Part shown: in pieces, positions 8,555 through 16,520 of the stretch
Layout of the letters: every line of letters starts with the position of its first letter
How positions within the stretch are numbered: position 1 is the stretch's first letter
Assembly: GCF_044068515.1 (NCBI RefSeq)
Contig: NZ_JBIPKI010000015.1
Coordinates: 1 to 47,405 of the forward strand
Reading direction: 5' to 3'
From: Desulfurivibrio sp044068515
GTDB lineage: Bacteria > Desulfobacterota > Desulfobulbia > Desulfobulbales > Desulfurivibrionaceae
DNA length: 47,405 nucleotides
Program-made: the position numbers and the translations under genes
Notes under the pieces: generated by a model
Told to the model about the DNA's origin: nothing
Seen by the model: only the letters and a program-made list of their open reading frames with translations
Database searches by the model: none

Positions 8555-10515
8555 CGCCCGTTTTTAGAGCGGAGGTTGTTGGCCGCAGCCAGGTTGCCGG
8601 TAATGACCCGCAGTTCAATGGTTCCCTCGTCGACTCCTTTGAGTGAAGCTCCCGGAGGCGGGTTCTGGCCGACCACCCGGCCGCTGCCCTGCACCTTGAT
8701 GCGCAGGCCCGAGTTCTGCAGGGTCTGCAGGGCCTTGCGCAGGCTGAGCCCCATCACATCGGGCATCCGCTCAACGGGCCTGATCGCCGCCACCTGGGTC
8801 GGACCCTCCCCTTTTTCCTGCATGGCCGCCCATTGCTGCAAAAGAGCGCTTTCCCGGGCCATAACCGTTGCGCCGGCCGGCACCGATACCGGCCGGCGCA
8901 GATTGGTTGCCCAAGTGTCGAGATCCCTGACAACTCCCCGCAAAGGCGAGGGTAAGGCCAGGTCCATCTTGGCCCCATCAATAAAGACCAGCGCCGCCAA
9001 CCGCGGATCCTCGGCCGGCGCCATCCCCAGCATTACCGCTTGATAGCGGCCGTCCGCCGGGGTGTCGTTTTCTGTTGCGGCCCTTTCCGCCGCTGGGCTC
9101 CCGGCTTCCGGTTCATGCTCGGGCCCCAGGGCCACCAGGCTCTCGTAGGTCACCACCGGCACGGAATCTTCTCCGGCCGGGACCAGGTCCCGAAGAAAAT
9201 TCCGGCCGGCAACGGCCGGAAACACGTCTCCGTTAAGCGCCGACTTGCGGGGCCAGAACTGTTCGTTGTCCCAAAAGCCCCGAATGAGATGGGGCTCCAC
9301 CGGTTGGCCGCCGTTGACCAGGCGACTGAAGGCGGCCAGCAGGGCAACGCCGCTCACCACGGGATCTTCAGCCAGCAGCAACTGGCGACACTCATCTTCC
9401 AAGCCGTCAGGGGAACTAATCCCCTCGTTCAGACTGCGACCTTCCAGTAAATCCAAATCGATGCCGGCACAAAGGCCGATCCGCCGCCAAAAGGATTCCG
9501 GCGGAGACATCAGTTCCCCGGTTGCTCCGGCCGGCCGGAGGCTGGCGGAAGCGTAAATCTCCCGATCCATTTCGTACCAGAACCCCTGGCTCTCCAGTTG
9601 ATCCGCGCCAGGCGGACTGGTTCCGGCCACTCCTTGTTCATGGGCCGCCGCCAGGATGAAAAGACTTCGCAGGGCTCCCGGCCGGACCTGGGGAACCACG
9701 GCCCGGTTCAATCTCTCCTCGGCCCGGGCGGCCCAGAAATGGTTGGGATCGTAGGAGGGCAGACTGGCCATCCCCACCACGGCCCCGCTGGCGACGTCCA
9801 TCACCAGGGCCGCGGCGGAAACACCGTCCACCGCCCGCAGGGCCCGGGACAGCCGGTTCTCCAGTTCTCTTTGCAGGGGTAAATCGAGGGTGCTGACCAG
9901 ATGGACCCCGCCCCTGGCGGCGATTCTTTCCGGAACTCCGGCCGCGGCCAGCCGGATATCGCTGATGCCACCCCGGAGAATATTGTCATAGGAAAGTTCG
10001 ATCCCGGCCAAACCCTGTTCGTCCTTGACGAAACCAATGGCATGGGAGGCTCCGGTCTGATGGGGATAATAGCGATGGGAGCGGGGCATTACATGGACCC
10101 CGCGGAAGTCGCCTTCCAGGACCCGGTCCACCAGCTCTCTCTCCGCCTGCCGGGTCAACCAGACAAAGCTGCGTTCGCTGCGGAAGGAGGCCAACAACTG
10201 CTCCTGGTCAAGATCCAGGATTCGAGCCAGATCGGCCGCGGTGCCTTCGGGGTCGGTAATTTCCAGGGGCCGAACGTAAAGGGAGCTGAGCCGGAAGCTT
10301 AAGGCCAGAGTGTCAAAGTTGCGATCGTAGATGTTGTTGCGGCGCAGGCTGGAGCTTTCAACCAGGGTCCCGCCGCTGATCCCGGCTTGCCGATCCCCGG
10401 ACTGGAAGCCCAAGATCGCCAGTCCCGCCCAAATCCCCGCTCCGACCAAGGGCAGCAGGAGCAACAGGAAAATCAGCTTTTTCCGGCGCTGTCGATATGT
10501 AGCGGTTCCCCGCAT
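8551..10515 (-). CDS. ftsI: FtsI/PBP3-like division protein with all transpeptidase motifs lost
   Basis: The position (ftsL-ftsI-murE) and architecture are those of septal class B PBP3: a membrane anchor at about residues 13-36, a dimerisation domain, a transpeptidase-fold domain and a C-terminal PASTA domain at about 583-638. The active site is gone. The family motif PGSTFK reads PGALRS: catalytic Ser is Ala281 (codon 9673-9675) and the general-base Lys is Ser284. No SSN triad follows; that region reads GELMSPPESFWRRIGL. The KTG stretch is replaced by TYESLVAL near 456-463. Flanking fold residues remain (NRAVVPQVRPG, LAAFSRLVNGG, YQAVMLGMAPAEDPRLAALVFIDG), and the frame is intact over 654 codons, so this is not a frameshift. 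I chose the ATG at 10515 because GGGAGG lies six bases upstream. Probably a structural divisome pseudoenzyme. Confidence 0.88.
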   Translation of the reverse strand: MRGTATYRQRRKKLIFLLLLLPLVGAGIWAGLAILGFQSGDRQAGISGGTLVESSSLRRNNIYDRNFDTLALSFRLSSLYVRPLEITDPEGTAADLARILDLDQEQLLASFRSERSFVWLTRQAERELVDRVLEGDFRGVHVMPRSHRYYPHQTGASHAIGFVKDEQGLAGIELSYDNILRGGISDIRLAAAGVPERIAARGGVHLVSTLDLPLQRELENRLSRALRAVDGVSAAALVMDVASGAVVGMASLPSYDPNHFWAARAEERLNRAVVPQVRPGALRSLFILAAAHEQGVAGTSPPGADQLESQGFWYEMDREIYASASLRPAGATGELMSPPESFWRRIGLCAGIDLDLLEGRSLNEGISSPDGLEDECRQLLLAEDPVVSGVALLAAFSRLVNGGQPVEPHLIRGFWDNEQFWPRKSALNGDVFPAVAGRNFLRDLVPAGEDSVPVVTYESLVALGPEHEPEAGSPAAERAATENDTPADGRYQAVMLGMAPAEDPRLAALVFIDGAKMDLALPSPLRGVVRDLDTWATNLRRPVSVPAGATVMARESALLQQWAAMQEKGEGPTQVAAIRPVERMPDVMGLSLRKALQTLQNSGLRIKVQGSGRVVGQNPPPGASLKGVDEGTIELRVITGNLAAANNLRSKNGR

Positions 10516-10618
10516 GCCCATCCTCCCTGGATCACAGGATCTAAAATAGTTCGTAAATTAGCGGCCCCCCCGCGCTCCGTTGGGGGAAAAAACCGCCGCG
10601 CCGGGAGGGTTCAAGGCT

Positions 10619-10960
10619 TCATGGATACCGGATCTGGCCCTCCCGGGGCGGGAACAGACCCAGCTCGGCCGCGGCCTCTTCGATTCTTTCCCTGGCCAAC
10701 AACTGATCGCGGCGCTCGGCCAGTTCCCGATTCTGCTCCAGCATTTCATGGCGGCGCTGCTGGTGAGCGGCCAGTTCGTCCAGACCGCTGCGCACGGCCC
10801 AGGCCACCCAGAGCCCGGCCCCCACCGCAATTAAAGCCAGCACCAGCAACGATACCCCCAAGGCCTTGAACCAGACCCCTTCGCCTCCCCGGCCGCCATC
10901 AGCGGGCCGTCGGCCCGCGCGGGCCATGCCGCCGCGACGCCCGATATCATCGCGCATCAT
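10619..10960 (-). CDS. ftsL: Cell division protein FtsL-like
   Basis: Small bitopic division protein of 113 residues. It has a basic cytoplasmic N-terminus (about 1-30), one transmembrane helix (about 33-54), a coiled-coil segment rich in Glu, Arg, Gln and Leu (about 58-92), and the ending RIEEAAAELGLFPPREGQIRYP, typical of FtsL/FtsB-like proteins. Sequence conservation in this family is low, so the call rests on topology and position between rsmH and ftsI. Its ATG overlaps the rsmH stop. FtsL normally bridges FtsB/FtsQ to the FtsW-FtsI synthase. Both usual partners are atypical here (ftsI motifs lost, ftsW absent from the cluster). Confidence 0.88.
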   Translation of the reverse strand: MMRDDIGRRGGMARAGRRPADGGRGGEGVWFKALGVSLLVLALIAVGAGLWVAWAVRSGLDELAAHQQRRHEMLEQNRELAERRDQLLARERIEEAAAELGLFPPREGQIRYP

Positions 10961-11865
10961 GCCTGCTCCTCTCGCCGTTCGGCCACCCGGAGCTTGGCGC
11001 TGCGGGAGCGGGGATTGCGCCGCAGTTCAGCCGCCCCCGGGGTGATTGGCCGAGGAGTCAGAACCCGCAGGCGGGAATCATCGCGAAAGGCCCGTTTAAC
11101 CAGGCGATCTTCCAGGGAATGAAAGGTGATCACGCAGAAACGGGCTCCGGGCCGCAAGCGGGACGGGGTCATGGCCAGGATGGCGGCCAGGTTTTCCAAC
11201 TCATGATTGACCGCAATCCGCAAGGCCTGAAAAACCCGGGTGGCCACATGAATATTGCGGGGATGAAAACGGCGGGGCACCGCTTCCCCAACCAGGGCCG
11301 CCAGCTGGGCCGTGGTGAGGATCGGTTCGTGGCGCCGGCGCTCGACAATCAGACCGGCAATGGGCCGGGCCTGGCGCTCTTCCCCGTAGTAATAAAAAAT
11401 ATCGGCCAGTTCGGCGGCACTCAAATCCCGGAGCAGGTCGGCCGCGGTCAGGCCGCCGCGCCGATCCATCCGCATGTCCAGCGGCTCGCTGCCCCGAAAG
11501 CTGAAACCGCGGCCCTCCCCGGCGGTCAGGCCGCCGTCAAGCTGCAGCGAGGAAAGCCCCAGATCCAGCACCAACCCGTCGATGCGATCAACGGCGAGTT
11601 CAGCCAAACTTGCCTCCAGTTCGATAAAGTTGCGCTGCAGCAGCAAGGCCCTGGCCCCAAAACGGGCCAGGTTACGGCGGGCCCGAACCAGAGCCTCTTC
11701 ATCCCAGTCAAAGCCGATCAGGCGACCGGCCGGAGCACTGTGCTCCAAAACCGCGGCGGCATGGCCGCCCAAGCCGAGGTTGCCGTCCACGTATATTCCG
11801 CCGCTGACCGGGGCCAGCCAGTGCAACACCTCGGCGAGCAGAACCGGCTGATGGATATCGTCCAT
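10957..11865 (-). CDS. rsmH: 16S rRNA m4C1402 methyltransferase RsmH (MraW)
   Basis: SAM-dependent methyltransferase modifying C1402 of 16S rRNA. Starting at ATG 11865 (MDDIHQPVLLAEVLHWL) it is 302 residues, the usual size. It shows the SAM-binding DGNLGLGGHAAAVLE, DLGLSSLQLD, and GRGFSFRGSEPLDMRMD motifs, and the late FHSLEDRLVKRAFR motif. An in-frame extension to 12156 exists but overlaps mraZ and has no homology-like content, so I reject it. No strong Shine-Dalgarno site precedes 11865; coupling to mraZ 89 nt upstream is possible. Confidence 0.95.
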   Translation of the reverse strand: MDDIHQPVLLAEVLHWLAPVSGGIYVDGNLGLGGHAAAVLEHSAPAGRLIGFDWDEEALVRARRNLARFGARALLLQRNFIELEASLAELAVDRIDGLVLDLGLSSLQLDGGLTAGEGRGFSFRGSEPLDMRMDRRGGLTAADLLRDLSAAELADIFYYYGEERQARPIAGLIVERRRHEPILTTAQLAALVGEAVPRRFHPRNIHVATRVFQALRIAVNHELENLAAILAMTPSRLRPGARFCVITFHSLEDRLVKRAFRDDSRLRVLTPRPITPGAAELRRNPRSRSAKLRVAERREEQA

Positions 11866-11954
11866 AAAAATATGCGCCGCGGCCGGGCTGAAAGCAGGGC
11901 CAGGATTGACCGCCGAACTGGAAGCTCCAGCCGGAAGGCGCCCTCTCTTAGAGG

Positions 11955-12434
11955 CTAGAAAAGGCCCAGTTCCAGCAGGGTTTGTTCGAAATCGGCGAAC
12001 TGTTCGCCGCTCGGCCGACTGATCTGCTCCCAGTTGGCCTTGTCCCAGATCTCGAAATAGGAGATCATCCCGTTGACCACCACATCCTTGCTCAGGCCGC
12101 ACTCCTCGCGGAGGTTGGGTGGCAGCAGAATGCGCCCCTGCCGGTCCAGGCTGCATTCCACCACCCCGCCGATCATGTAGCGGATCAGCTTGACCTGCTG
12201 GGGATGCTTGCGGCCCTCGGCCATCAGGCTGACTTCCAGTTCCTCCCAGGTGGGCATGGGATAAGCTTTGAGACAGGAGTTCCAGGGCATAACCATGAGC
12301 CGCTCGTCGTATTGCTTGCGCAATACGTCGCGAAAACGGGTGGCGATATTGAGCCGGCCCTTCCCATCCAGGGTATGCTCCGAGCGGCCCCGAAAATGAT
12401 GCACCGGGGCCCGCAGCTTGCCGTCCGCCGTCAT
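11955..12434 (-). CDS. mraZ: Transcriptional regulator MraZ
   Basis: First gene of the dcw cluster. MraZ is an AbrB-fold DNA-binding protein that represses its own operon in several bacteria. The 159-residue product carries two tandem SpoVT/AbrB-type repeats: FRGRSEHTLDGKGRLNIATRFRD near the N-terminus, and VECSLDRQGRILLPPNLRE near residue 90. The ATG at 12434 has an excellent AGGAGGAGG site seven bases upstream. Periodic boxes upstream (12489-12524) match known MraZ operators. Confidence 0.95.
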   Translation of the reverse strand: MTADGKLRAPVHHFRGRSEHTLDGKGRLNIATRFRDVLRKQYDERLMVMPWNSCLKAYPMPTWEELEVSLMAEGRKHPQQVKLIRYMIGGVVECSLDRQGRILLPPNLREECGLSKDVVVNGMISYFEIWDKANWEQISRPSGEQFADFEQTLLELGLF

Positions 12435-12488
12435 GTCCGGCCTCCTCCTGGCAAAATCGCCCTTGTCGCCTCGTCGTGCCGCATAAAA

Positions 12489-12524
12489 CCTCTTTGCCCC
12501 CCTTTCCCCCACTTTACACCACCT
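12489..12524 (-). promoter_or_regulatory. MraZ operator: AAAG boxes with exact 10-bp period
   Basis: On the minus strand the 5' region of mraZ reads AAAGTGGGGG, AAAGGGGGGC, AAAGAGG. The AAAG elements (CTTT on the plus strand) lie at 12512-12515, 12502-12505 and 12492-12495, exactly ten bases apart. A degenerate GGTGG box lies just upstream. Known MraZ sites are several G-rich boxes with one-helical-turn spacing in the mraZ 5' UTR. The placement just downstream of the -10 element fits autorepression. Confidence 0.65.
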
Positions 12525-12530
12525 GCTCCC

Positions 12531-12560
12531 CTTATAGTGATAAAGGTCTCGAGGTGTCAA
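12531..12560 (-). promoter_or_regulatory. Sigma70-type promoter of the dcw operon
   Basis: Minus strand: -35 TTGACA (plus 12555-12560), an 18-bp spacer, and -10 TATAAG (plus 12531-12536). It lies about 100 nt upstream of the mraZ ATG, with the MraZ boxes immediately downstream. This is the only strong promoter seen for the ten-gene cluster. Confidence 0.7.
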
Positions 12561-12597
12561 GGAAAAAAAGGGCGTTAGACAAGGGGGAAAAAGTCTC

Positions 12598-12620
12598 GGC
12601 CGGCAGCGGAAAAGCCGGCC
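12598..12620. other. GC-rich hairpin between divergent mraZ and typA
   Basis: GGCCGGC (12598-12604) pairs perfectly with GCCGGCC (12614-12620). A run of seven T follows on the plus strand at 12634-12640, but 13 nt further on. It may be a transcription barrier between the divergent promoters; no plus-strand gene precedes it. Confidence 0.3.
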
Positions 12621-12671
12621 TTAAGCCAGGCTGTTTTTTTCCTGCTTGCTTTATCCGGCAAAGCAATTTAG

Positions 12672-12677
12672 TATAAT
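12672..12677 (+). promoter_or_regulatory. Probable -10 element of typA
   Basis: Perfect TATAAT. No good -35 lies at 17 bp; TTGCTT at 12646-12651 is 20 bp away. If used, typA has a 5' UTR of about 140 nt (12684-12823), in which I see no recognisable riboswitch. Confidence 0.45.
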
Positions 12678-12823
12678 GCTCTTTTTTTGCCGCTCCTGTC
12701 CCGCTGGCGATTTCCCGCCGCGATGCCCCCGGTTACCAAAGGTTGCACCCCCTGTTTCTGTGAGGGCGGCTGGCCCGTAAGTCCGTGGCAATATCATGAC
12801 GGCCCAGACTTCGGAACCCTACT

Positions 12824-14611
12824 ATGAACCAAGAAAAGATCAGAAACGTCGCAATTATCGCCCACGTCGACCACGGCAAGACCACCCTGGTGGATCAGCT
12901 TTTCCGCCAAAGCGGCATGTTCCGCGACAACCAGCAGGTCGCCGAACGGCTGATGGACTCCATGGACCTGGAAAAGGAACGGGGGATCACCATCGCCGCC
13001 AAGAACGGCACCTTCGTGCACGGCGAGTATCGCATCAATATCATCGATACCCCGGGACACGCCGACTTCGGGGGCCAGGTGGAACGGGTGCTGCGGATGG
13101 CCGACGGCTGTCTGCTCCTGGTGGACGCCCAGGAAGGGCCGATGCCCCAGACCTATTTCGTCCTCAAAAAAGCCCTGGCGGCCAAATTGCCGGTAATCGT
13201 GGTGATCAACAAGATCGACAAGCCGGCTGCCCGGCCCGACTGGGTGGTGGACCAGGTCTTCGACCTTTTCGTCAAACTCGGCGCCCCCGACGAACTCCTG
13301 GATTTTGCCGTGATCTACGCCTCGGCCAAGCAAGGTTACGCCTCGCTGACCCTGCCGGCGACCGGGGGAACCATGGCCCCCATCGCCGATCTCATCGTTA
13401 AACGGATCCCGCCGCCAACCGGCGACCAGGCCGCTCCTTTGCAGATGCAGGTCAGCACCCTGGACGCTTCCCTCTATCTCGGCCGGCTGGCCATCGGCAA
13501 AGTACTGAACGGCACCCTGAACATCAATCGTTCGGTGGTGGTGATCAAGCGGGACGGCTCCGTCAAGCCGGCCCGGATCACCAAGATTTACCGGTTCGCC
13601 GGCAGCGACAAGGTAACCACCGACCAGGCCGGCTGCGGCGAAATCGTGGCGGTGGCGGGCATGGATGACATTACGGTGGGAGAGACCTTCACCGACTCCG
13701 ACGATCCCCGCCCCCTGCCGCTGATCGAGATCGATCCGCCCACCATCGCCATGAACTTTCTCCCCAACGACTCGCCTTTCGCCGGCCTGGAGGGCAAATT
13801 CGTCACCTCCCGCCATATCGATGAACGCCTGCGCCGGGAAACCATCTCCGACGTGGCCCTGCAGGTTACCCCCCTGACCGAGGGCACCGGCTTCGTGGTG
13901 GCCGGCCGGGGCGAGCTCCATCTCTCCATCCTGATCGAAAGAATGCGACGGGAGGGCTACGAACTGCAGGTGACCCGGCCCCAGGTGATCATGCGCGAGG
14001 AAAACGGGGTCAAACTGGAGCCCTACGAAGAACTCACCATCGACGTGGATGAGCAGTTCAGCGGGGCGGTGATTGAAAAACTGGGACGGCTCAAGGGTAA
14101 AATGCTGGAGATGCACCAGCACAACGGGATGACCCGCCTGCTTTACAAGATCCCTACCCGGGGCCTGCTGGGCTACCGGGCCCAGTTCATGACCGACACC
14201 AAGGGGATGGGGGTGATGAACTATGTTTTTGCCGAGTACGGTCCCCACGCGGGCGAAATCAGAAACCGGATCAACGGCGCCCTGGTGGTCAAGGAACCAT
14301 GCACCACGGTGGCTTATGCCCTCTTCAATCTCCAGGAGCGCGGCCGACTCTTTGTCGGCCCCGGCGAACGGGCTTACAAGGGACAGATCATCGGTGAGAA
14401 CAGCCGCGAAGGCGACATGGTGGTCAATCCGGCCAAGGGCAAGAAGCTGACCAACATGCGGGCTTCCGGCTCCGACGAAAACGTCGTCCTGACCCCGCCG
14501 GTGAAAATGAGCCTGGAAGACTGTATTTCCTACATCAACGACGATGAACTGGTGGAAATCACCCCCGAATCCATCCGCCTCCGCAAGGCCAACCAGAGCA
14601 ACGGGCGTTGA
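12824..14611 (+). CDS. typA: Ribosome-associated GTPase TypA/BipA
   Basis: Translation-factor-type GTPase that binds the 70S ribosome and affects 50S assembly and stress adaptation. The 595-residue product opens MNQEKIRNVAIIAHVDHGKTT with G1 at 13-20. G2 ERGITIAAKN, G3 DTPGHADFGG and G4 NKID follow. Domain II, the EF-G-like domains III and V, and the TypA-specific C-terminal domain (GLLGYRAQFMTDTKG, then RLFVGPGERAYKGQIIGE) follow in order. The length is close to E. coli BipA. A longer frame from 12796 is in another reading frame and is not real. It stands alone, divergent from the dcw operon. Confidence 0.97.
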   Translation: MNQEKIRNVAIIAHVDHGKTTLVDQLFRQSGMFRDNQQVAERLMDSMDLEKERGITIAAKNGTFVHGEYRINIIDTPGHADFGGQVERVLRMADGCLLLVDAQEGPMPQTYFVLKKALAAKLPVIVVINKIDKPAARPDWVVDQVFDLFVKLGAPDELLDFAVIYASAKQGYASLTLPATGGTMAPIADLIVKRIPPPTGDQAAPLQMQVSTLDASLYLGRLAIGKVLNGTLNINRSVVVIKRDGSVKPARITKIYRFAGSDKVTTDQAGCGEIVAVAGMDDITVGETFTDSDDPRPLPLIEIDPPTIAMNFLPNDSPFAGLEGKFVTSRHIDERLRRETISDVALQVTPLTEGTGFVVAGRGELHLSILIERMRREGYELQVTRPQVIMREENGVKLEPYEELTIDVDEQFSGAVIEKLGRLKGKMLEMHQHNGMTRLLYKIPTRGLLGYRAQFMTDTKGMGVMNYVFAEYGPHAGEIRNRINGALVVKEPCTTVAYALFNLQERGRLFVGPGERAYKGQIIGENSREGDMVVNPAKGKKLTNMRASGSDENVVLTPPVKMSLEDCISYINDDELVEITPESIRLRKANQSNGR

Positions 14612-14625
14612 TCACCGTCCTCCGC

Positions 14626-14658
14626 GGGCCGGTCCGGGGCTCTTCCCCGGCCCGGCCC
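14626..14658 (+). terminator. Strong GC hairpin after typA
   Basis: GGGCCGGTCCGGGG (14626-14639) pairs with CCCCGGCCCGGCCC (14645-14658), with one T-C mismatch and a CTCTT loop. It begins 14 nt after the typA stop. There is no immediate U-run, so it may act as a rho-independent terminator only weakly or protect the 3' end. Confidence 0.4.
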
Positions 14659-14783
14659 GGCCCGCGCCTCGGAGCCGCCCGGCAACGTTTACTTTTTCCC
14701 CTTTCCCACTTATCGTGTAACTGGTAAGCAAAACCCTGCGGCCCATTGCCGGCCTCTAATCCAAAACCGGGGATAAGTTCGCC

Positions 14784-15614
14784 ATGAGCAGCAACAAAGC
14801 CCGCCTTTGTCCCAATTGTCGGCGCCTGGTCAGCCGGGACGCTCCCTCCTGCCCGCACTGCGGCCTGAGCCGGCCCGGCGCCAGCTGGAAAGGACTGGTT
14901 GGAGCTTTCAGCCAGCTTGAGCCCGAGCGGCTGATCCGCCTGCTGATCGGCATCAATGTCCTGATGTACATTCTCAGCCTGATCCTCAGCCCCCAGGGGG
15001 TCCACACCGGGATGATGAATCCTTTTCGCCTGCTCTCGCCGGACAACCGGGTCCTGCTCCAACTGGGGGCCAGCGGGACCGTTCCCATCAACGCCCTGGG
15101 GCACTGGTGGAGCCTGATCAGTGCCAATTACCTCCACGGCGGCCTGCTTCACATCATCTTCAACATGATGGCCCTGCACCAACTGGGGCCCCTGGTTATT
15201 CGGGAATACGGCCTGGCCCGGATGACGGTGATCTACACCGCTGGCGGGGTGGGAGGCTACCTGGTTTCCTACCTGGTGGGAATCCCCTTTACCCTCGGGG
15301 CCTCGGCCGCAATCTGCGCCCTCATCGGGGCCATTCTCTATTACGGCAAAAGCCGGGGCGGGGCTTACGGAGGGGAACTTTTCAGTCAGGTGGGGGGCTG
15401 GGCCATCGGCATCGGCCTCTTCGGCCTGCTGGTCCCGGGCATCAATAACTGGGCCCACGGCGGGGGCATCCTGGGCGGCGCTCTGCTCGGCTACCTGCTG
15501 GGTTACCGGGAACGGGGCCGGGAAAGCTTCACCCAGCAGGTTCTGGCCGCCGGCTGCGCTCTGCTGACCGTCGCGATCCTGCTCTGGGCGGTGGCGGGCT
15601 ACCTGTTCGCCTGA
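14784..15614 (+). CDS. Rhomboid-family intramembrane serine protease with N-terminal zinc ribbon
   Basis: Membrane protease of 276 residues. The N-terminus has CPNC (C9, C12) and CPHC (C23, C26), a probable zinc ribbon. The rhomboid core follows: HGGLLHIIFNMMAL (about 118-131), catalytic Ser in TLGASAAICALIG (Ser174), and catalytic His in NNWAHGGGILGG (His225). About six transmembrane segments are predicted by eye, with a possible seventh at the C-terminus. Both catalytic residues are present, so it should be active. The substrate is unknown. It lies 172 nt after typA and converges on the lipoprotein gene with only 21 nt between stops. Confidence 0.9.
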   Translation: MSSNKARLCPNCRRLVSRDAPSCPHCGLSRPGASWKGLVGAFSQLEPERLIRLLIGINVLMYILSLILSPQGVHTGMMNPFRLLSPDNRVLLQLGASGTVPINALGHWWSLISANYLHGGLLHIIFNMMALHQLGPLVIREYGLARMTVIYTAGGVGGYLVSYLVGIPFTLGASAAICALIGAILYYGKSRGGAYGGELFSQVGGWAIGIGLFGLLVPGINNWAHGGGILGGALLGYLLGYRERGRESFTQQVLAAGCALLTVAILLWAVAGYLFA

Positions 15615-15635
15615 CAAACGGGGGACGGCCGGGTT

Positions 15636-16382
15636 TTATCTCAGGGGCAAGCGGATGATCTGCTGTTCTGCGCCGATCATGATGGACAGCCGCAACTCCT
15701 CGGCGCTGTCCGCCTCTTCCCCCGATTTGCCCGGGAAGAAAAGCACCCCGTAGCCGATCTGGTTGGGCAGGATGGGGCCGCTGGTCAGGGATTTTTCGGC
15801 CAGGTCCCGACTGATCCGGGCCCCGGTTTCGCTGTAGCCTTTGGCCCCGCCAACCAGGACTCCCGAAGCCGCCCCGATGGCGGCCCCCCGGCCGGCGGCG
15901 GTCCCGACATTATCCCCGGTCACCAGGCCGAACGCAGCGCCCACCACCGCTCCGGCCGCCCCCAGCAGCAGGGCCGGCTTGCCGGTTTCCCTGATGGTTT
16001 CGCCAACCTCGATATGGCCTTTGGTCCGGTCATGGGCCCGGGCCAGGCTCAGAACCGGCCAGGCCCGGTTCTCCCGGTCGAGCAAAAAGGTCTGGTCGGT
16101 ATTGACCAGCACCCTTTCGCTGCTGTCATTCTGGAAAGTTACCTGCACCGGCAGCAAACCGGCCCGGCGAGCGTCAAAGCCGAAGGACTGGCGGGCCTCC
16201 TCGCGACCGACAAAGGCCAAGGCGCTGATCATGACCCCGTTGATCTCCACCGCCCCCCGCTCGGGATCGGGCAACTCCAGGGGCGCCACCCGATCCCGGT
16301 AGGTGCATGCCGCCGCCAGGGGCAACAACAGCAAAACCAGACCAAGGACCAGGATCTTAGGCAAACGTTTCTGAGCGACCAT
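15636..16382 (-). CDS. Lipoprotein with glycine-zipper segment, function unknown
   Basis: A 248-residue protein with a signal peptide and lipobox LAAAC (Cys26), so probably membrane-anchored. A middle domain includes VQVTFQNDSSERVLVNTDQTF, resembling an immunoglobulin-like fold. A Gly/Ala-rich zipper from about 140 to 182 (GAAGAVVGAAFGLVTG, then GAAIGAASGVLVGG) could insert into or lie on a membrane. I do not recognise a characterised family. It lies directly downstream of degQ on the same strand, so it may belong to the envelope-stress group. TATAAT 53 nt upstream of its ATG could be its own -10, without a clear -35. Confidence 0.75.
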   Translation of the reverse strand: MVAQKRLPKILVLGLVLLLLPLAAACTYRDRVAPLELPDPERGAVEINGVMISALAFVGREEARQSFGFDARRAGLLPVQVTFQNDSSERVLVNTDQTFLLDRENRAWPVLSLARAHDRTKGHIEVGETIRETGKPALLLGAAGAVVGAAFGLVTGDNVGTAAGRGAAIGAASGVLVGGAKGYSETGARISRDLAEKSLTSGPILPNQIGYGVLFFPGKSGEEADSAEELRLSIMIGAEQQIIRLPLR

Positions 16383-16444
16383 TACAGCAATCTCCTTAAC
16401 GGCAGGCTACCAAGGCAAAGGCAACCGGTGGGATTATAATCCGG

Positions 16445-16513
16445 CGCCGGCAAGGCAGTCCGGAGGACCGCGGAGCCGTTGAGCCCCGCCGGTCACCAGC
16501 TTCCTTGCCGGCG
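16445..16513. repeat. 11-bp inverted repeat with inner hairpin, after degQ
   Basis: CGCCGGCAAGG (16445-16455) and CCTTGCCGGCG (16503-16513) are perfect inverted copies 47 nt apart. GTCCGGAGGAC inside can form a small extra hairpin. The structure begins 8 nt past the degQ stop and probably forms its 3' end; no T-run is visible. Confidence 0.35.
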
Positions 16514-16520
16514 GCAGGCT

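Noticed and set aside
8551..10515. The ftsI-like gene as a frameshifted pseudogene.
   Set aside because: The frame is open from start to stop, flanking family residues are in register, and both ends overlap or adjoin neighbours as in an expressed operon.
10957..12156. A 399-residue version of RsmH starting at 12156.
   Set aside because: The extra 97 codons overlap mraZ in another frame and have no family similarity; ATG 11865 gives the standard length.
16430..16440. TATAAT upstream of the glycine-zipper lipoprotein as a full promoter.
   Set aside because: No acceptable -35 at 16-18 bp and it is embedded in a palindrome; mentioned only as a possible -10.
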